In this document: positions 9,883 through 18,644 of the stretch, piece by piece
How positions within the stretch are numbered: the first letter of the stretch is position 1
How the letters are laid out: the number at the start of each line of letters is the position of its first letter
DNA from: Candidatus Thiodiazotropha sp. (ex Codakia rugifera)
GTDB lineage: Bacteria; Pseudomonadota; Gammaproteobacteria; Chromatiales; Chromatiaceae
Direction of reading: 5' to 3'
Assembly (NCBI GenBank): GCA_025656675.1
Contig: JAHXHN010000001.1
Coordinates: forward strand, 1-64,000
Length of the DNA stretch: 64,000 nucleotides
Program-made: the position numbers and the translations under genes
Notes under the pieces: model-generated
The model's input: the letters and a program-made list of their open reading frames with translations, nothing else
Database searches by the model: none
What the model was told of the DNA's origin: nothing

Positions 9883-10251
9883 GATATCTCCTCGTTATTT
9901 TTTCTAATTTGGCCAGGTCACAAAAAATGTGCATGGCGTCTGTTTTTTTACTTATCTGGAATGTAGTTATATCGACCTTACCCATTCAGGAGGCTGTCGC
10001 CAAGCCTTCAGGATCCTAATTCTATCTATAATCTGCCCACAATACTGACATCACCGATAGGCGGTCAACAGGGTCTGTACATTATCCCGGCGTTTAGGAT
10101 CAGTACCCGATTGATGGGAACCATTTGCGGCTTGTCAATGCAGTAATAGCATTTAATCAGCATAGTAACGCCAAAACACCCAGTACAGACAAGTTGTAAC
10201 CGTCGAGACGGCCAATTATCCTTACGCGACCTATGTAAAAATGAGCCATCC
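9883..10251. promoter_or_regulatory. divergent region between metY and rnfA
   Basis: This 369-bp non-coding spacer must hold promoters for metY (leftward) and the rnf operon (rightward). I looked for a SAM-type riboswitch upstream of metY and did not find one I could support. No RNA gene or repeat is evident. Confidence 0.4.
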
Positions 10252-10833
10252 ATGCAAGAGTACGCCCTCATACTGATCAGCACCGTGCTGGTGAATAACT
10301 TCGTGCTAGTGAAGTTTCTCGGTCTATGCCCGTTTATGGGCGTTTCACGGAAGTTGGAAACCGCCACCGGTATGGGTCTGGCCACGACTTTTGTACTGAC
10401 GCTCTCATCCATCTGCTCCTATCTAGTCAACGAGTACCTGCTAGTCCCCCTGGATCTTGAGTTTCTGCGTACCATCGCCTTCATCCTGGTGATTGCCGTG
10501 GTGGTTCAGTTCACAGAGATGGTGATGCACAAAACCAGCCCAATGCTGTACCAGGTTTTAGGCATCTTTCTACCGCTGATCACTACCAACTGCGCTGTAC
10601 TCGGGGTTGCGTTGCTCAATACCCAGGAGCAACATGGTTTCATTGAATCGGCCCTGTATGGGTTCGGTGCGGCCGCCGGGTTCTCCCTGGTGCTTGTGCT
10701 CTTTGCGGGCATCCGCGAACGGGTCACCGTGGCCGATGTCCCGGAACCCCTACAGGGTAACGCAATCGCCCTGATCACCGCGGGTCTTATGTCACTGGCT
10801 TTCATGGGTTTTGCCGGACTGGTCGCTTCGTGA
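10252..10833 (+). CDS. rnfA: Rnf electron transport complex subunit A
   Basis: This integral membrane subunit of the Rnf complex couples electron flow between NADH and ferredoxin to ion movement. The 193 residues form six hydrophobic segments. The paired conserved cysteine regions [10 protein letters not shown] (about 24-33) and [11 protein letters not shown] (about 104-114), which hold the membrane-embedded iron-sulfur site shared with RnfE, are present. It is the first gene of an intact rnfABCDGE operon; RnfB follows 13 bp later. Confidence 0.96.
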   Translation: MQEYALILISTVLVNNFVLVKFLGLCPFMGVSRKLETATGMGLATTFVLTLSSICSYLVNEYLLVPLDLEFLRTIAFILVIAVVVQFTEMVMHKTSPMLYQVLGIFLPLITTNCAVLGVALLNTQEQHGFIESALYGFGAAAGFSLVLVLFAGIRERVTVADVPEPLQGNAIALITAGLMSLAFMGFAGLVAS

Positions 10834-10846
10834 GGATGCCCTGGCC

Positions 10847-11425
10847 ATGCTGATCGCCATCGTCACCATCACCGGATTGGCGGCTCTATTCGGCTTGCTA
10901 TTGGGTTATGCCAATATCCGTTTCCATGTCGAAGGGGATCCGATCACAGATCAGATCGAAATGTTATTACCGCAGACGCAGTGTGGTCAGTGTGGTTTTG
11001 CCGGATGCCGCCCCTACGCTGAAGCCATCGCCGGGGGTGAAGCAGAGATCAATCACTGTCCACCCGGTGGAGAGTCGACCATGATCGCACTTGCCGATCT
11101 GCTCGGTCGTGATCCGGTACCACTGGATGCGGAAACAGCAGAAGAGAAACCAAAGTCTGTCGCACTGATCAAGGAAGAGGAGTGTATCGGCTGCACCCTC
11201 TGTCTCCAGGCCTGTCCTGTTGATGCGATCATCGGTGCCGCCAAGCAGATGCATGTGGTTATTGTCGATGAGTGCACTGGTTGTGAGCTCTGCCTGCCTC
11301 CTTGTCCCGTCGACTGTATTATCATGCAACCGAAATCACAAAAGGCCAGTAACTGGCGCTGGCCCTTTCCCCAAACCGGACAGGATGAGATCGCCACCAC
11401 AACCCTGTTGAAAGAAACGGGCTGA
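10847..11425 (+). CDS. rnfB: Rnf complex iron-sulfur subunit B
   Basis: This 192-residue subunit carries electrons on several clusters. It has an N-terminal membrane helix (1-20), a [4Fe-4S] motif with Cys46, 49, 54 and 71, then two ferredoxin-type sets: Cys113/116/119/123 and Cys143/146/149/153. I use the ATG at 10847, preceded by GAGG. An upstream in-frame TTG at 10811 would overlap rnfA and add residues before the anchor helix that the family lacks. The protein docks on the inner face of the membrane. Confidence 0.96.
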   Translation: MLIAIVTITGLAALFGLLLGYANIRFHVEGDPITDQIEMLLPQTQCGQCGFAGCRPYAEAIAGGEAEINHCPPGGESTMIALADLLGRDPVPLDAETAEEKPKSVALIKEEECIGCTLCLQACPVDAIIGAAKQMHVVIVDECTGCELCLPPCPVDCIIMQPKSQKASNWRWPFPQTGQDEIATTTLLKETG

Positions 11426-11430
11426 ACCCT

Positions 11431-13128
11431 ATGTATGTCGAATCCAAAAAGGGCAAAACCCGGGAGTTATGGCGTTTCCATGGCGGCCTGCATCTGCCGG
11501 AAAGAAAAGCACTTTCACTGCAACACCCTTTGCAGTATGCAACGCTGCCTGATCGTTTGATACTCCCCTTGCAACAGCATATCGGCATCCCTGCACAACC
11601 GATGGTCAGCCCTGGTGAACATGTACTGAAGGGACAGATGATCGCCAGCTCACCCGCCCCGGTCACATCACCTATCCATGCTTCTACTTCTGGAACTGTG
11701 GTGGAGGTGGGTGAACATTTCATCCCTCATCCCTCAGGACTCACCGACATCTGTATTGTCATCGAGCCGGATGGTGAGGATAGATGGGCCGATTTACCGG
11801 AACCTATCACTGATTTTCATTCGGCAGATGCCCGGAGTTTACGACAGCGCATACGCGACGCAGGCATTGTCGGTATGGGAGGAGCCACCTTCCCCGCAGC
11901 GATCAAACTCAATCCCGGCAAGCCTATTCAGACGCTGATAATCAATGGTGCCGAATGTGAACCCTATATCACCTGTGATGACAGACTGATGAGGGATTTT
12001 TCTGAACGGGTCATGAATGGTGCACGTATCCTGCAGTACATGCTGCAGAGCGAGGAGTGCCTGATAGCGATTGAGGACAATAAGTCTGAAGCGATCCTTG
12101 CTATGTTTGAGGCGCTGCGTGATGAAGAGAATATCGAAGTGGTGCGGATTCCAACGATCTACCCAAGTGGGGGTGAAAAACAGTTGATCAGAATCCTTAC
12201 CGGCCGTGAAGTGCCCACTTCGGGGCTACCCGCCCAGGTGGGTGTAATCTGCCACAATGTCGCTACTGCCGCTGCAATTGCAGATGCCGTACTAGAGGGA
12301 AAGCCACTGATATCCCGCCTGGTGACACTGACCGGGGAAGGACTCAGTAAACCGGGCAATTATGAAACGCCATTGGGTATCCTAGCCAGTGACTTGATTG
12401 CCCAGGCAGGTGGTTACCAGGGTCGGCCACAACAGCTGATCATGGGTGGACCGATGATGGGTTTTGACCTGACCACCGATCAGGTCCCTATCACAAAGGG
12501 TGCCAACTGCCTGCTCTGCCCGACGGCGGAAGAAATTCCAAGACCGGAACCTGCCAGGGCCTGTATTCGCTGTGGTCGATGTGCCGACGTCTGTCCGGCA
12601 AATCTGCTGCCGCAACAGATGTATTGGTACAGCAAAGCCAAGGATCTGGAGAAGGTGCAGGATTACAACCTGTTCGACTGCATAGAGTGTGGCTGCTGTT
12701 CCCATGTCTGCCCATCGCATATTCCATTGGTCCAGTACTACCGTTACGCCAAGGCTGAGAGTTGGGCACAGGAGCAGGAGCGTCGCGAGTCTGAGCGGGC
12801 CAAACAGCGTCATGATTTCCGTGTCTCACGGCTCAAACGACTGGAGGCGGAACGCAAGGCCAAGCTACGCAAAAAGAAAGAGGCCCTGAAAAACAAACCA
12901 CCTGCCAAGAAAGCACAAGTCAGCAAGGAGGGTGATGACAAGGATGCCAAGCAGGCAGTCATCGAAGCCGCAATGAAACGTGCCGCAGAGAAGAAAGCCA
13001 AACAACAGCTGGCACCGAAGAACATTGAGAACCTGACTGCAGCCCAACAGGCCCAGATCGAGGCTGTCGACAAGCGACGCATGGCCACAAACCAGGAGAA
13101 GCAGCGAAAACCGGAGCAGCCTGACTAA
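11431..13128 (+). CDS. rnfC: Rnf complex subunit C (NADH- and flavin-binding)
   Basis: This 565-residue peripheral subunit oxidises NADH. It contains a Complex-I 51-kDa-like NADH/FMN fold (GMGGATFPAAIKL about 149-161, NGAECEPYITCD about 172-183) and two [4Fe-4S] clusters around residues 378-430 (CIRCGRCADVCP and CIECGCCSHVCP). The last 110 residues are a Lys/Glu/Ala-rich, probably coiled-coil tail of the kind seen in proteobacterial RnfC. It starts 5 bp after rnfB and its stop overlaps the rnfD start. Confidence 0.96.
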   Translation: MYVESKKGKTRELWRFHGGLHLPERKALSLQHPLQYATLPDRLILPLQQHIGIPAQPMVSPGEHVLKGQMIASSPAPVTSPIHASTSGTVVEVGEHFIPHPSGLTDICIVIEPDGEDRWADLPEPITDFHSADARSLRQRIRDAGIVGMGGATFPAAIKLNPGKPIQTLIINGAECEPYITCDDRLMRDFSERVMNGARILQYMLQSEECLIAIEDNKSEAILAMFEALRDEENIEVVRIPTIYPSGGEKQLIRILTGREVPTSGLPAQVGVICHNVATAAAIADAVLEGKPLISRLVTLTGEGLSKPGNYETPLGILASDLIAQAGGYQGRPQQLIMGGPMMGFDLTTDQVPITKGANCLLCPTAEEIPRPEPARACIRCGRCADVCPANLLPQQMYWYSKAKDLEKVQDYNLFDCIECGCCSHVCPSHIPLVQYYRYAKAESWAQEQERRESERAKQRHDFRVSRLKRLEAERKAKLRKKKEALKNKPPAKKAQVSKEGDDKDAKQAVIEAAMKRAAEKKAKQQLAPKNIENLTAAQQAQIEAVDKRRMATNQEKQRKPEQPD

Positions 13129-14171
13129 TGGAATTTCACACTCTCAGTTCACCCCATACAAAGCGTGTAAACCGAGTCGATAAGGTCATGCTCCAGGTTG
13201 TGCTGGCACTTATACCTGGCATCACTGCAATGATCTTCTATTTTGGTTGGGGCGTATTAATCAATGTCGTGCTGGCTTGCCTCTCTGCAGTTGCCTTTGA
13301 GGCCATGGTGATCAGGTTACGCAAACGGCCCGTGATGCCGGTGCTTTTTGACCTCAGTGCTATAGTGACGGCCCTGCTGTTTGCTGTTGCCATCCCCCCC
13401 TTATTACCCTGGTGGCTGGTGGTGATGGGTATGGCCTTCGCCATCATCATGGTCAAGCAGATGTATGGCGGGCTGGGCTATAACCCTTTTAATCCAGCCA
13501 TGGCAGCCTACGTCCTGTTGCTGATCTCCTATCCGGTAGAGATGACCAGCTGGATGCCACCCTACCTGTTGGCAGAGCATCAACTGACCCTGTCGCAAAT
13601 CCTCGCCTTTAAGCTCTCTGGCATTCTACCTGGCGAGCTAACCCTGGATGCCATTACCATGGCTACCCCACTGGACCAGATGCGTACCAATCTCGACCTC
13701 AACCAGATGATCAGTGAGATTCGTCTGAGTCCGCTATGGGGTGATTTTGGTGGCCTGGGTTGGGAGTGGATCGGCAACTGGTTCCTGATGGGGGGGATCT
13801 GGATGGTCTACAAGCGAACCATCACTTGGCAGATACCCCTCGCTTTCCTCACCGGACTGGTCAGTATGGCTACCATTTTCTGGTTATTCGATGCCGAGAG
13901 TTTTCCCTTCCCTCTGTTTCATGTCTTCAGCGGCGGTGTCATTCTGGGCGCATTCTTCATTGCCACAGACCCGGTGACGGCCTGTACAACCCGAGCAGGA
14001 CAGCTGATCTACGGTGCAGCGATCGGTGTACTGGTCTATCTCATCCGAACCTGGGGAGGCTACCCCGATGCGGTTGCCTTCGCTGTACTGCTGATGAACA
14101 TGGCCGCCCCGACCATCGACTACTACACCCGTCCACGCACCTATGGCCATGGTGAGGTGAAGAGTGAATAG
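13128..14171 (+). CDS. rnfD: Rnf complex membrane subunit D (covalent flavin)
   Basis: This 347-residue polytopic membrane protein of the NqrB/RnfD family has about ten hydrophobic segments. The segment FIATDPVTACTTRAG near residues 282-296 corresponds to the conserved ATDPVT region of the family, but it is C-terminal; I did not place the covalent FMN threonine with certainty. It overlaps rnfC by one base at the stop/start and rnfG by eight, showing tight translational coupling. Confidence 0.95.
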   Translation: MEFHTLSSPHTKRVNRVDKVMLQVVLALIPGITAMIFYFGWGVLINVVLACLSAVAFEAMVIRLRKRPVMPVLFDLSAIVTALLFAVAIPPLLPWWLVVMGMAFAIIMVKQMYGGLGYNPFNPAMAAYVLLLISYPVEMTSWMPPYLLAEHQLTLSQILAFKLSGILPGELTLDAITMATPLDQMRTNLDLNQMISEIRLSPLWGDFGGLGWEWIGNWFLMGGIWMVYKRTITWQIPLAFLTGLVSMATIFWLFDAESFPFPLFHVFSGGVILGAFFIATDPVTACTTRAGQLIYGAAIGVLVYLIRTWGGYPDAVAFAVLLMNMAAPTIDYYTRPRTYGHGEVKSE

Positions 14172-14811
14172 CCGCCTTTCAATACTGATTGCTGCGGGTA
14201 TCCTTGCATCATTTGCTGTATTGGGCACCTCTCTGGTGGCCTTTACCCACCTGGCAACAGAGGAACGTATCAAGGCCAACGAACGTGAAACACTACTCCG
14301 TTCACTGTACGCCCTGGTCCCTCGTGAGAAGGTGGACAATGACATGATTTCAGACGCTATCATGATCAATGCTATCGAATTTCTGGGTGGTAAAGAGACC
14401 ACCGTCTATCGTGGTCGCAAACAGCAACAGCCCGTCGCCGTGGTGCTGACCACTATCGTTCCCAATGGCTATAGTGGACCGATCAAGCTACTGGTGGCAG
14501 TCCGATACGATGGCAGCCTCGGCGGGGTACGTGTCATCAGCCACAAGGAGACACCTGGTTTAGGTGATAAGGTAGAGGAGTCACGCTCCGATTGGATCTA
14601 TAGTTTCAACAACAAGTCGTTGGGCAATCCCCCTTTGGATAAATGGGGCGTCAAACGGGATGGCGGGGTATTCGATCAATTTACCGGCGCCACTGTCACA
14701 CCCCGTTCCATCGTGCAGGCCGTCAAAAACACCTTGCTCTATGTGCGGGATCATAAAGATGCCCTGTACGATAAACAGACAACATCCCCCACCACGGATA
14801 AACAGGGGTAA
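14164..14811 (+). CDS. rnfG: Rnf complex subunit G (FMN-binding)
   Basis: This 215-residue periplasmic subunit is anchored by one N-terminal helix (5-27). The FMN_bind domain ends in the covalent flavin motif FTGATVTP near residue 176, where the second threonine of the S/T-GAT motif takes the FMN phosphoester. It begins with GTG at 14164, inside the last codons of rnfD. RnfE follows four bases after the stop. Confidence 0.95.
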   Translation: MNSRLSILIAAGILASFAVLGTSLVAFTHLATEERIKANERETLLRSLYALVPREKVDNDMISDAIMINAIEFLGGKETTVYRGRKQQQPVAVVLTTIVPNGYSGPIKLLVAVRYDGSLGGVRVISHKETPGLGDKVEESRSDWIYSFNNKSLGNPPLDKWGVKRDGGVFDQFTGATVTPRSIVQAVKNTLLYVRDHKDALYDKQTTSPTTDKQG

Positions 14812-14815
14812 TAGC

Positions 14816-15508
14816 ATGTCCGACATCACATACCGCAATCTTATTGTCGACGGACTCTGGCACAACAACCAGGCCCTGGTCGCCTTACTGGGACTCTGTC
14901 CTCTTTTGGCTGTGAGTAACACAGCCATAAACGGTCTCGGCCTGGGACTTGCCACAACCGTAGTCCTGGTCGCCTCAAACACAACCGTGTCACTGATACG
15001 TAACTTTGTGCGCCCGGAAGTACGCCTGCCCGTCTTTGTCCTGGTGATCGCATCATTCGTCACTGCCATTGAATTGGGCATGAATGCCTACTTTCATGAA
15101 TTACACAAGATACTCGGTATTTTCATCCCATTGATTGTCACCAATTGCACCATCATTGGACGTGCTGAAGCTTTCGCCTCAAAGAACAACCTCAGACGAT
15201 CACTGGTGGATGGCATAAGCATAGGCATTGGCTTCACCCTGGTATTGCTTATCCTTGGCGGCATGCGCGAATTGATAGGTCAGGGCACACTGTTCGATCA
15301 GTCACACCTGATGTTTGGAGAAGCAGCTCGGGGCATGACACTGAAAATCGAAAATTTTCATGGCATGCTCGTCGCTATTCTTCCCCCCGGCGCTTTTATC
15401 GGTCTGGGACTGCTGATCATGGTAAAAAACCTGATAGACAAGCGTCTTGCAGTCAGGGCCATGGCAAAGACCGAGTATGCAGAAGAGATCCGGGGTCTGG
15501 CTAATTAG
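14816..15508 (+). CDS. rnfE: Rnf electron transport complex subunit E
   Basis: This 230-residue integral membrane subunit is homologous to RnfA and pairs with it. [11 protein letters not shown] (about 24-34) and [15 protein letters not shown] (about 103-117) carry the conserved cysteines. I chose the ATG at 14816, since the longer frame from 14660 runs through rnfG. It is the last subunit gene; no rnfH or nth follows, as rsmE comes next. Confidence 0.96.
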   Translation: MSDITYRNLIVDGLWHNNQALVALLGLCPLLAVSNTAINGLGLGLATTVVLVASNTTVSLIRNFVRPEVRLPVFVLVIASFVTAIELGMNAYFHELHKILGIFIPLIVTNCTIIGRAEAFASKNNLRRSLVDGISIGIGFTLVLLILGGMRELIGQGTLFDQSHLMFGEAARGMTLKIENFHGMLVAILPPGAFIGLGLLIMVKNLIDKRLAVRAMAKTEYAEEIRGLAN

Positions 15509-15582
15509 TGTTAACAGGCCCTAAGTTACACAACGACTGAGCATTGGATAACCGAGGTACTGATTGGCAGGTAGTATTCAAC

Positions 15583-16317
15583 ATGAGAGTCCCACGCTTC
15601 TACACCCATCAACCTCTACGCGAAGGCGCAGAGATAATTCTCGAGGAAGAGCCCTCCCACCATCTACGCCAAGTACTAAGACTTCGTGCCGGCGGCGAAA
15701 TCAACCTCTTCAATGACAACGGCGATGAGTATACGGCCATACTCACCCACGTCAGCAAGCAACGCGTCAACGCTACCCTAGGCACACAGCTAAGGCGTGA
15801 GCCTGAAAGTAAATTGACAGTACATCTACTGATTGGCATCTCACGCGGTGAGCGAATGGACTTCGCGTTACAAAAAGCCACCGAACTGGGTGTCTGCCAT
15901 ATCACACCTGTATTCACCAAACGCTGTGTTGTCAAACTGGATGAAAAGAAAAGCACCAGCCGAGTAGCACACTGGAACAGGCTTGTGATCAATGCCTGTG
16001 AACAGTCCGGTCGATGCCGGATTCCAACAATCGATCATCCCCTCGAATTAAAGGATGCCATTGCCCGACAGGATTCAACTCTTGCCTTGTTACTTGATCA
16101 CCGCAGCCATAAACGCCTGGATCACATCGACAACCCGGATTCATCGGTCTCTATCCTTATCGGTCCTGAAGGTGGGCTGAGTAGCGATGAGCGCGATCTA
16201 GCCCTTCAACACGGGTTTATTGCCATACGGCTGGGTCCGCGCATCATGCGAACCGAAACCGCTCCACTGGCTACGATTGCAGCCATACAGACACTCTGGG
16301 GCGATTTCTGTGATTGA
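15583..16317 (+). CDS. rsmE: 16S rRNA m3U1498 methyltransferase
   Basis: This SPOUT methyltransferase of 244 residues modifies U1498 of 16S rRNA. It has an N-terminal PUA-like domain (about 1-70, including HHLRQVLRLR) and a C-terminal trefoil knot with the SAM-binding signatures LIGPEGGLS (about 194) and RLGPRIMRTETA (about 218-229). The ATG at 15583 is preceded by GCAGG; the earlier in-frame start at 15544 adds residues absent from the family. Confidence 0.95.
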   Translation: MRVPRFYTHQPLREGAEIILEEEPSHHLRQVLRLRAGGEINLFNDNGDEYTAILTHVSKQRVNATLGTQLRREPESKLTVHLLIGISRGERMDFALQKATELGVCHITPVFTKRCVVKLDEKKSTSRVAHWNRLVINACEQSGRCRIPTIDHPLELKDAIARQDSTLALLLDHRSHKRLDHIDNPDSSVSILIGPEGGLSSDERDLALQHGFIAIRLGPRIMRTETAPLATIAAIQTLWGDFCD

Positions 16318-16447
16318 GTATCTGTCATTCGCAACAGTTGTCAGTCCTCAAAAAAAAACAATAATTAGCTCATCTATCAACGCAAGGTGAAACAATAATC
16401 CACTACTCCTGTTAAAATAAGTATAGATTTTACAGCTGGAGAGACGT

Positions 16448-17062
16448 ATGCAAATCATCTTCCGTATGGTGCAGGTAGCGATACTGTCGTTGATCTTATT
16501 CCTATCATCCAGTCAGGTAATGGCAGGCAAATTCTACAAATGTACCGATGAAAACGGTGAAATCCAGTATCAGCAGGTGGCCTGCACTTCTACCACAGCG
16601 CAAGACACCGTCCACGTCTATACCGAACCGGAACACCGGTCCCAAATGGGAACGTCATTAATGGGGAAGTCTGAATACATCCCTGAGGGCAGTGAGCCCG
16701 CACTGGCCAATAAATTGAAATTCCAATCGGGACTGGCCAATGTCCTGGGATTATTAACACCCATCAAGTTTGCGGTAATAGAGTTTTATATGCTCAATGG
16801 CAACTGGCCCGAATCACCTCAGGCTATGGGCTTGAATCAGGAAAACCTGAACAGCTCACATATTGACCAGGTATTGATGGGTGACCAGGGTGCAATTGTC
16901 GCCTGGCTCAGTAAAGCTTTCGGCACAGAGAAAAAGATTGTCATCGCTCCGACGCCGGTCATGGATGGAACCAGCTTTGAATGGCAATGCCTGGCTAATT
17001 TCCCCGCACAAGCCATGAACATCAGTGGCACGGCCTTGTGTGAATCAAGGTCATTACACTAG
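16448..17062 (+). CDS. secreted DUF4124 protein with a pilin-like C-terminus
   Basis: A 204-residue exported protein with a signal peptide (1-26). Residues 27-48 form a DUF4124 motif, FYKCTDENGEIQYQQVAC, a short disulfide-bearing sheet common in proteobacterial envelope proteins. The rest (about 90-204) resembles the globular part of Neisseria/PilA-type pilins: PIKFAVIEFYMLNGNWPES, a glycine-containing IVAWLSKAF strand, and FEWQC with a final cysteine pair. It has no class III leader, so it cannot be assembled as an ordinary pilin. GGAGAG stands 5 bases before the ATG. Function unknown; a pilus-associated or matrix role is inference. It lies just upstream of the Pil-Chp genes but points the opposite way. 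Confidence 0.75.
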   Translation: MQIIFRMVQVAILSLILFLSSSQVMAGKFYKCTDENGEIQYQQVACTSTTAQDTVHVYTEPEHRSQMGTSLMGKSEYIPEGSEPALANKLKFQSGLANVLGLLTPIKFAVIEFYMLNGNWPESPQAMGLNQENLNSSHIDQVLMGDQGAIVAWLSKAFGTEKKIVIAPTPVMDGTSFEWQCLANFPAQAMNISGTALCESRSLH

Positions 17063-17077
17063 TGTGGTGATATCCAT

Positions 17078-18187
17078 TCAACCGATATGCGGTGTCTCCA
17101 GATAAGCAACCGACTGCATCTCTTTCAAACGGCTGGCCGTTCGCTTAAATTCAAATGCCAGTCGTGTACCTGAATAAAGACTGTCGGGTTGATCCTCTGC
17201 ACTAATGACTACTTTCACTTTTTGGTCATAAAAAACATCAATCAGATTGATGAAGCGCCGTGTTCTATCATCCCACGTACCATCCAGACAAGGGATATCG
17301 GAAATAAAGACCGTGTGGTGGCAGCGAGCCAGCTCCAGATAGTCGTTCTGCCAGCGTGGCGGTCCGCACAGTATACTGAAGTCGCACCAGATGACACCAC
17401 TGGCGCGTTTGATATATCTGAGTGGACGCCCGGGTACAACAAATCGTCCATCACGCTCAACCGGTCCATTCACCAGACGATCGAATTCACGGCTGATGTT
17501 TGTGGTGGTGGTGTCACTCAGTGGGGTGTGGTAAACGGCAGAGGCCTCAAAAAGTTGTAATCGGAAATCCTTTTCACCCAACAATTCAACAACGTGATTG
17601 GTACGTTTTAATATATCGATGGCTGGCAGGAAACTATCTCGTTGAATGCCACCCCGATAGAGATTCTCCGGATGCTGATTGGAGGTAGTTACCAGTGTTA
17701 TCCCTGCTTTTTCCAGCGCTTCCAGTAAGCCGCGCATGAGCATCGCATCACCAATATCGATGACATTAAATTCATCAAGACACAATACGCGCATACGTTC
17801 CGACATCTCTGCAGCAATCAGGTCAATCGGTCTGTTCTCACCATCACGCTGTTTTAATTGTTGATGAATCTGGCGCATAAAGCTGTGAAAATGATGGCGT
17901 TCTATACCGATCTCCCTCCTCCCTTGGTAGAAAAGATCCATCAACCAGGTCTTTCCTCTCCCGACACCTCCCCACAAATAGATACCTTGAACAGGTAGAG
18001 CTTTCTTTTTCCAAAACCAACCGCTGGATCTTTTATTCTGCTCCAGTTCATTGGCTAGACGATCAAAAGCCAACAGAACGACTTCCTGGTGAGGGTCAGG
18101 ATTAAATCCGCTTTTATGCAGTTGCTCTTGGTAGTGGTTTTGCAGAGACAAGGGAAGAGAAGAAAGGAAGCTACTGTCGGCTGACAA
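17078..18187 (-). CDS. zapE: cell division ATPase ZapE (AFG1-like)
   Basis: A 369-residue AAA-like ATPase with Walker A GGVGRGKT (73-80), Walker B VLCLDEF (134-140), and the family segments HHFHSFMRQIH (98-108) and VTTSNQHPENLY. In E. coli ZapE associates with FtsZ and is needed under stress and anaerobic conditions. The start overlaps the 3' end of the upstream CheW-like gene by 17 bp, so it may be the last cistron of the Pil-Chp transcript, which is not its usual neighbourhood. Confidence 0.92.
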   Translation of the reverse strand: MSADSSFLSSLPLSLQNHYQEQLHKSGFNPDPHQEVVLLAFDRLANELEQNKRSSGWFWKKKALPVQGIYLWGGVGRGKTWLMDLFYQGRREIGIERHHFHSFMRQIHQQLKQRDGENRPIDLIAAEMSERMRVLCLDEFNVIDIGDAMLMRGLLEALEKAGITLVTTSNQHPENLYRGGIQRDSFLPAIDILKRTNHVVELLGEKDFRLQLFEASAVYHTPLSDTTTTNISREFDRLVNGPVERDGRFVVPGRPLRYIKRASGVIWCDFSILCGPPRWQNDYLELARCHHTVFISDIPCLDGTWDDRTRRFINLIDVFYDQKVKVVISAEDQPDSLYSGTRLAFEFKRTASRLKEMQSVAYLETPHIG

Positions 18188-18644
18188 TGCTCAAAACCTG
18201 GAGCTCAATCTCATCCAGATCCGGTATAACGACAGGGCTCATGTCCAGTGCGATGCTTTGTTTGATTAATGGATGCTGATCATCTTCAGGATCAACGAGG
18301 GTAACATTGTCCGCACTCACCCTCACCAGGCTTGGAATTGCCTGTACCACAAGCCCAATATGGGAGAGACGTTCATGCCCACCGAGGGCATTTATCACTA
18401 TAATCCTTCCCCGATACCCAGGTGTCATCACTTGATCGCCAATCATACCTTCGAAGGAGACCACGGGAACCATCACACCGCGCCATGCAAGATTACCGAG
18501 AAACCAGGCAGGTGTATCATCGCCAATGCGTTCAGGTTGCTGGTAACCCATCACTTCGGCTACCGCTGCATTGGGCAGTAGCAGTTGATGCTGATGTAAA
18601 GGAATGAGGACACTTCTGACCTCCTTGACAACAGCCTGTTTCAT
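18171..18644 (-). CDS. chpC: CheW-like protein ChpC
   Basis: A 157-residue protein that is essentially one CheW domain (VLIPLHQHQLLLPNAAVAEV at its start, GLVVQAIPSLVRV in the middle). CheW folds dock receptors to the histidine kinase. Its place directly after chpA (ATGA overlap at 18641-18644) matches chpC of the Pseudomonas Pil-Chp cluster, where it is a second adaptor beside PilI. No chpB methylesterase lies between chpA and this gene. Confidence 0.85.
   Translation of the reverse strand: MKQAVVKEVRSVLIPLHQHQLLLPNAAVAEVMGYQQPERIGDDTPAWFLGNLAWRGVMVPVVSFEGMIGDQVMTPGYRGRIIVINALGGHERLSHIGLVVQAIPSLVRVSADNVTLVDPEDDQHPLIKQSIALDMSPVVIPDLDEIELQVLSIVSRQ

Noticed and set aside
9883-10251. possible SAM riboswitch upstream of metY
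   Set aside because: I looked for the stem-loop patterns of known SAM riboswitches and saw none I could support.
10811-10846. TTG start for rnfB 12 codons upstream
   Set aside because: It overlaps rnfA, adds residues before the membrane helix and lacks a ribosome site; the ATG at 10847 fits the family.
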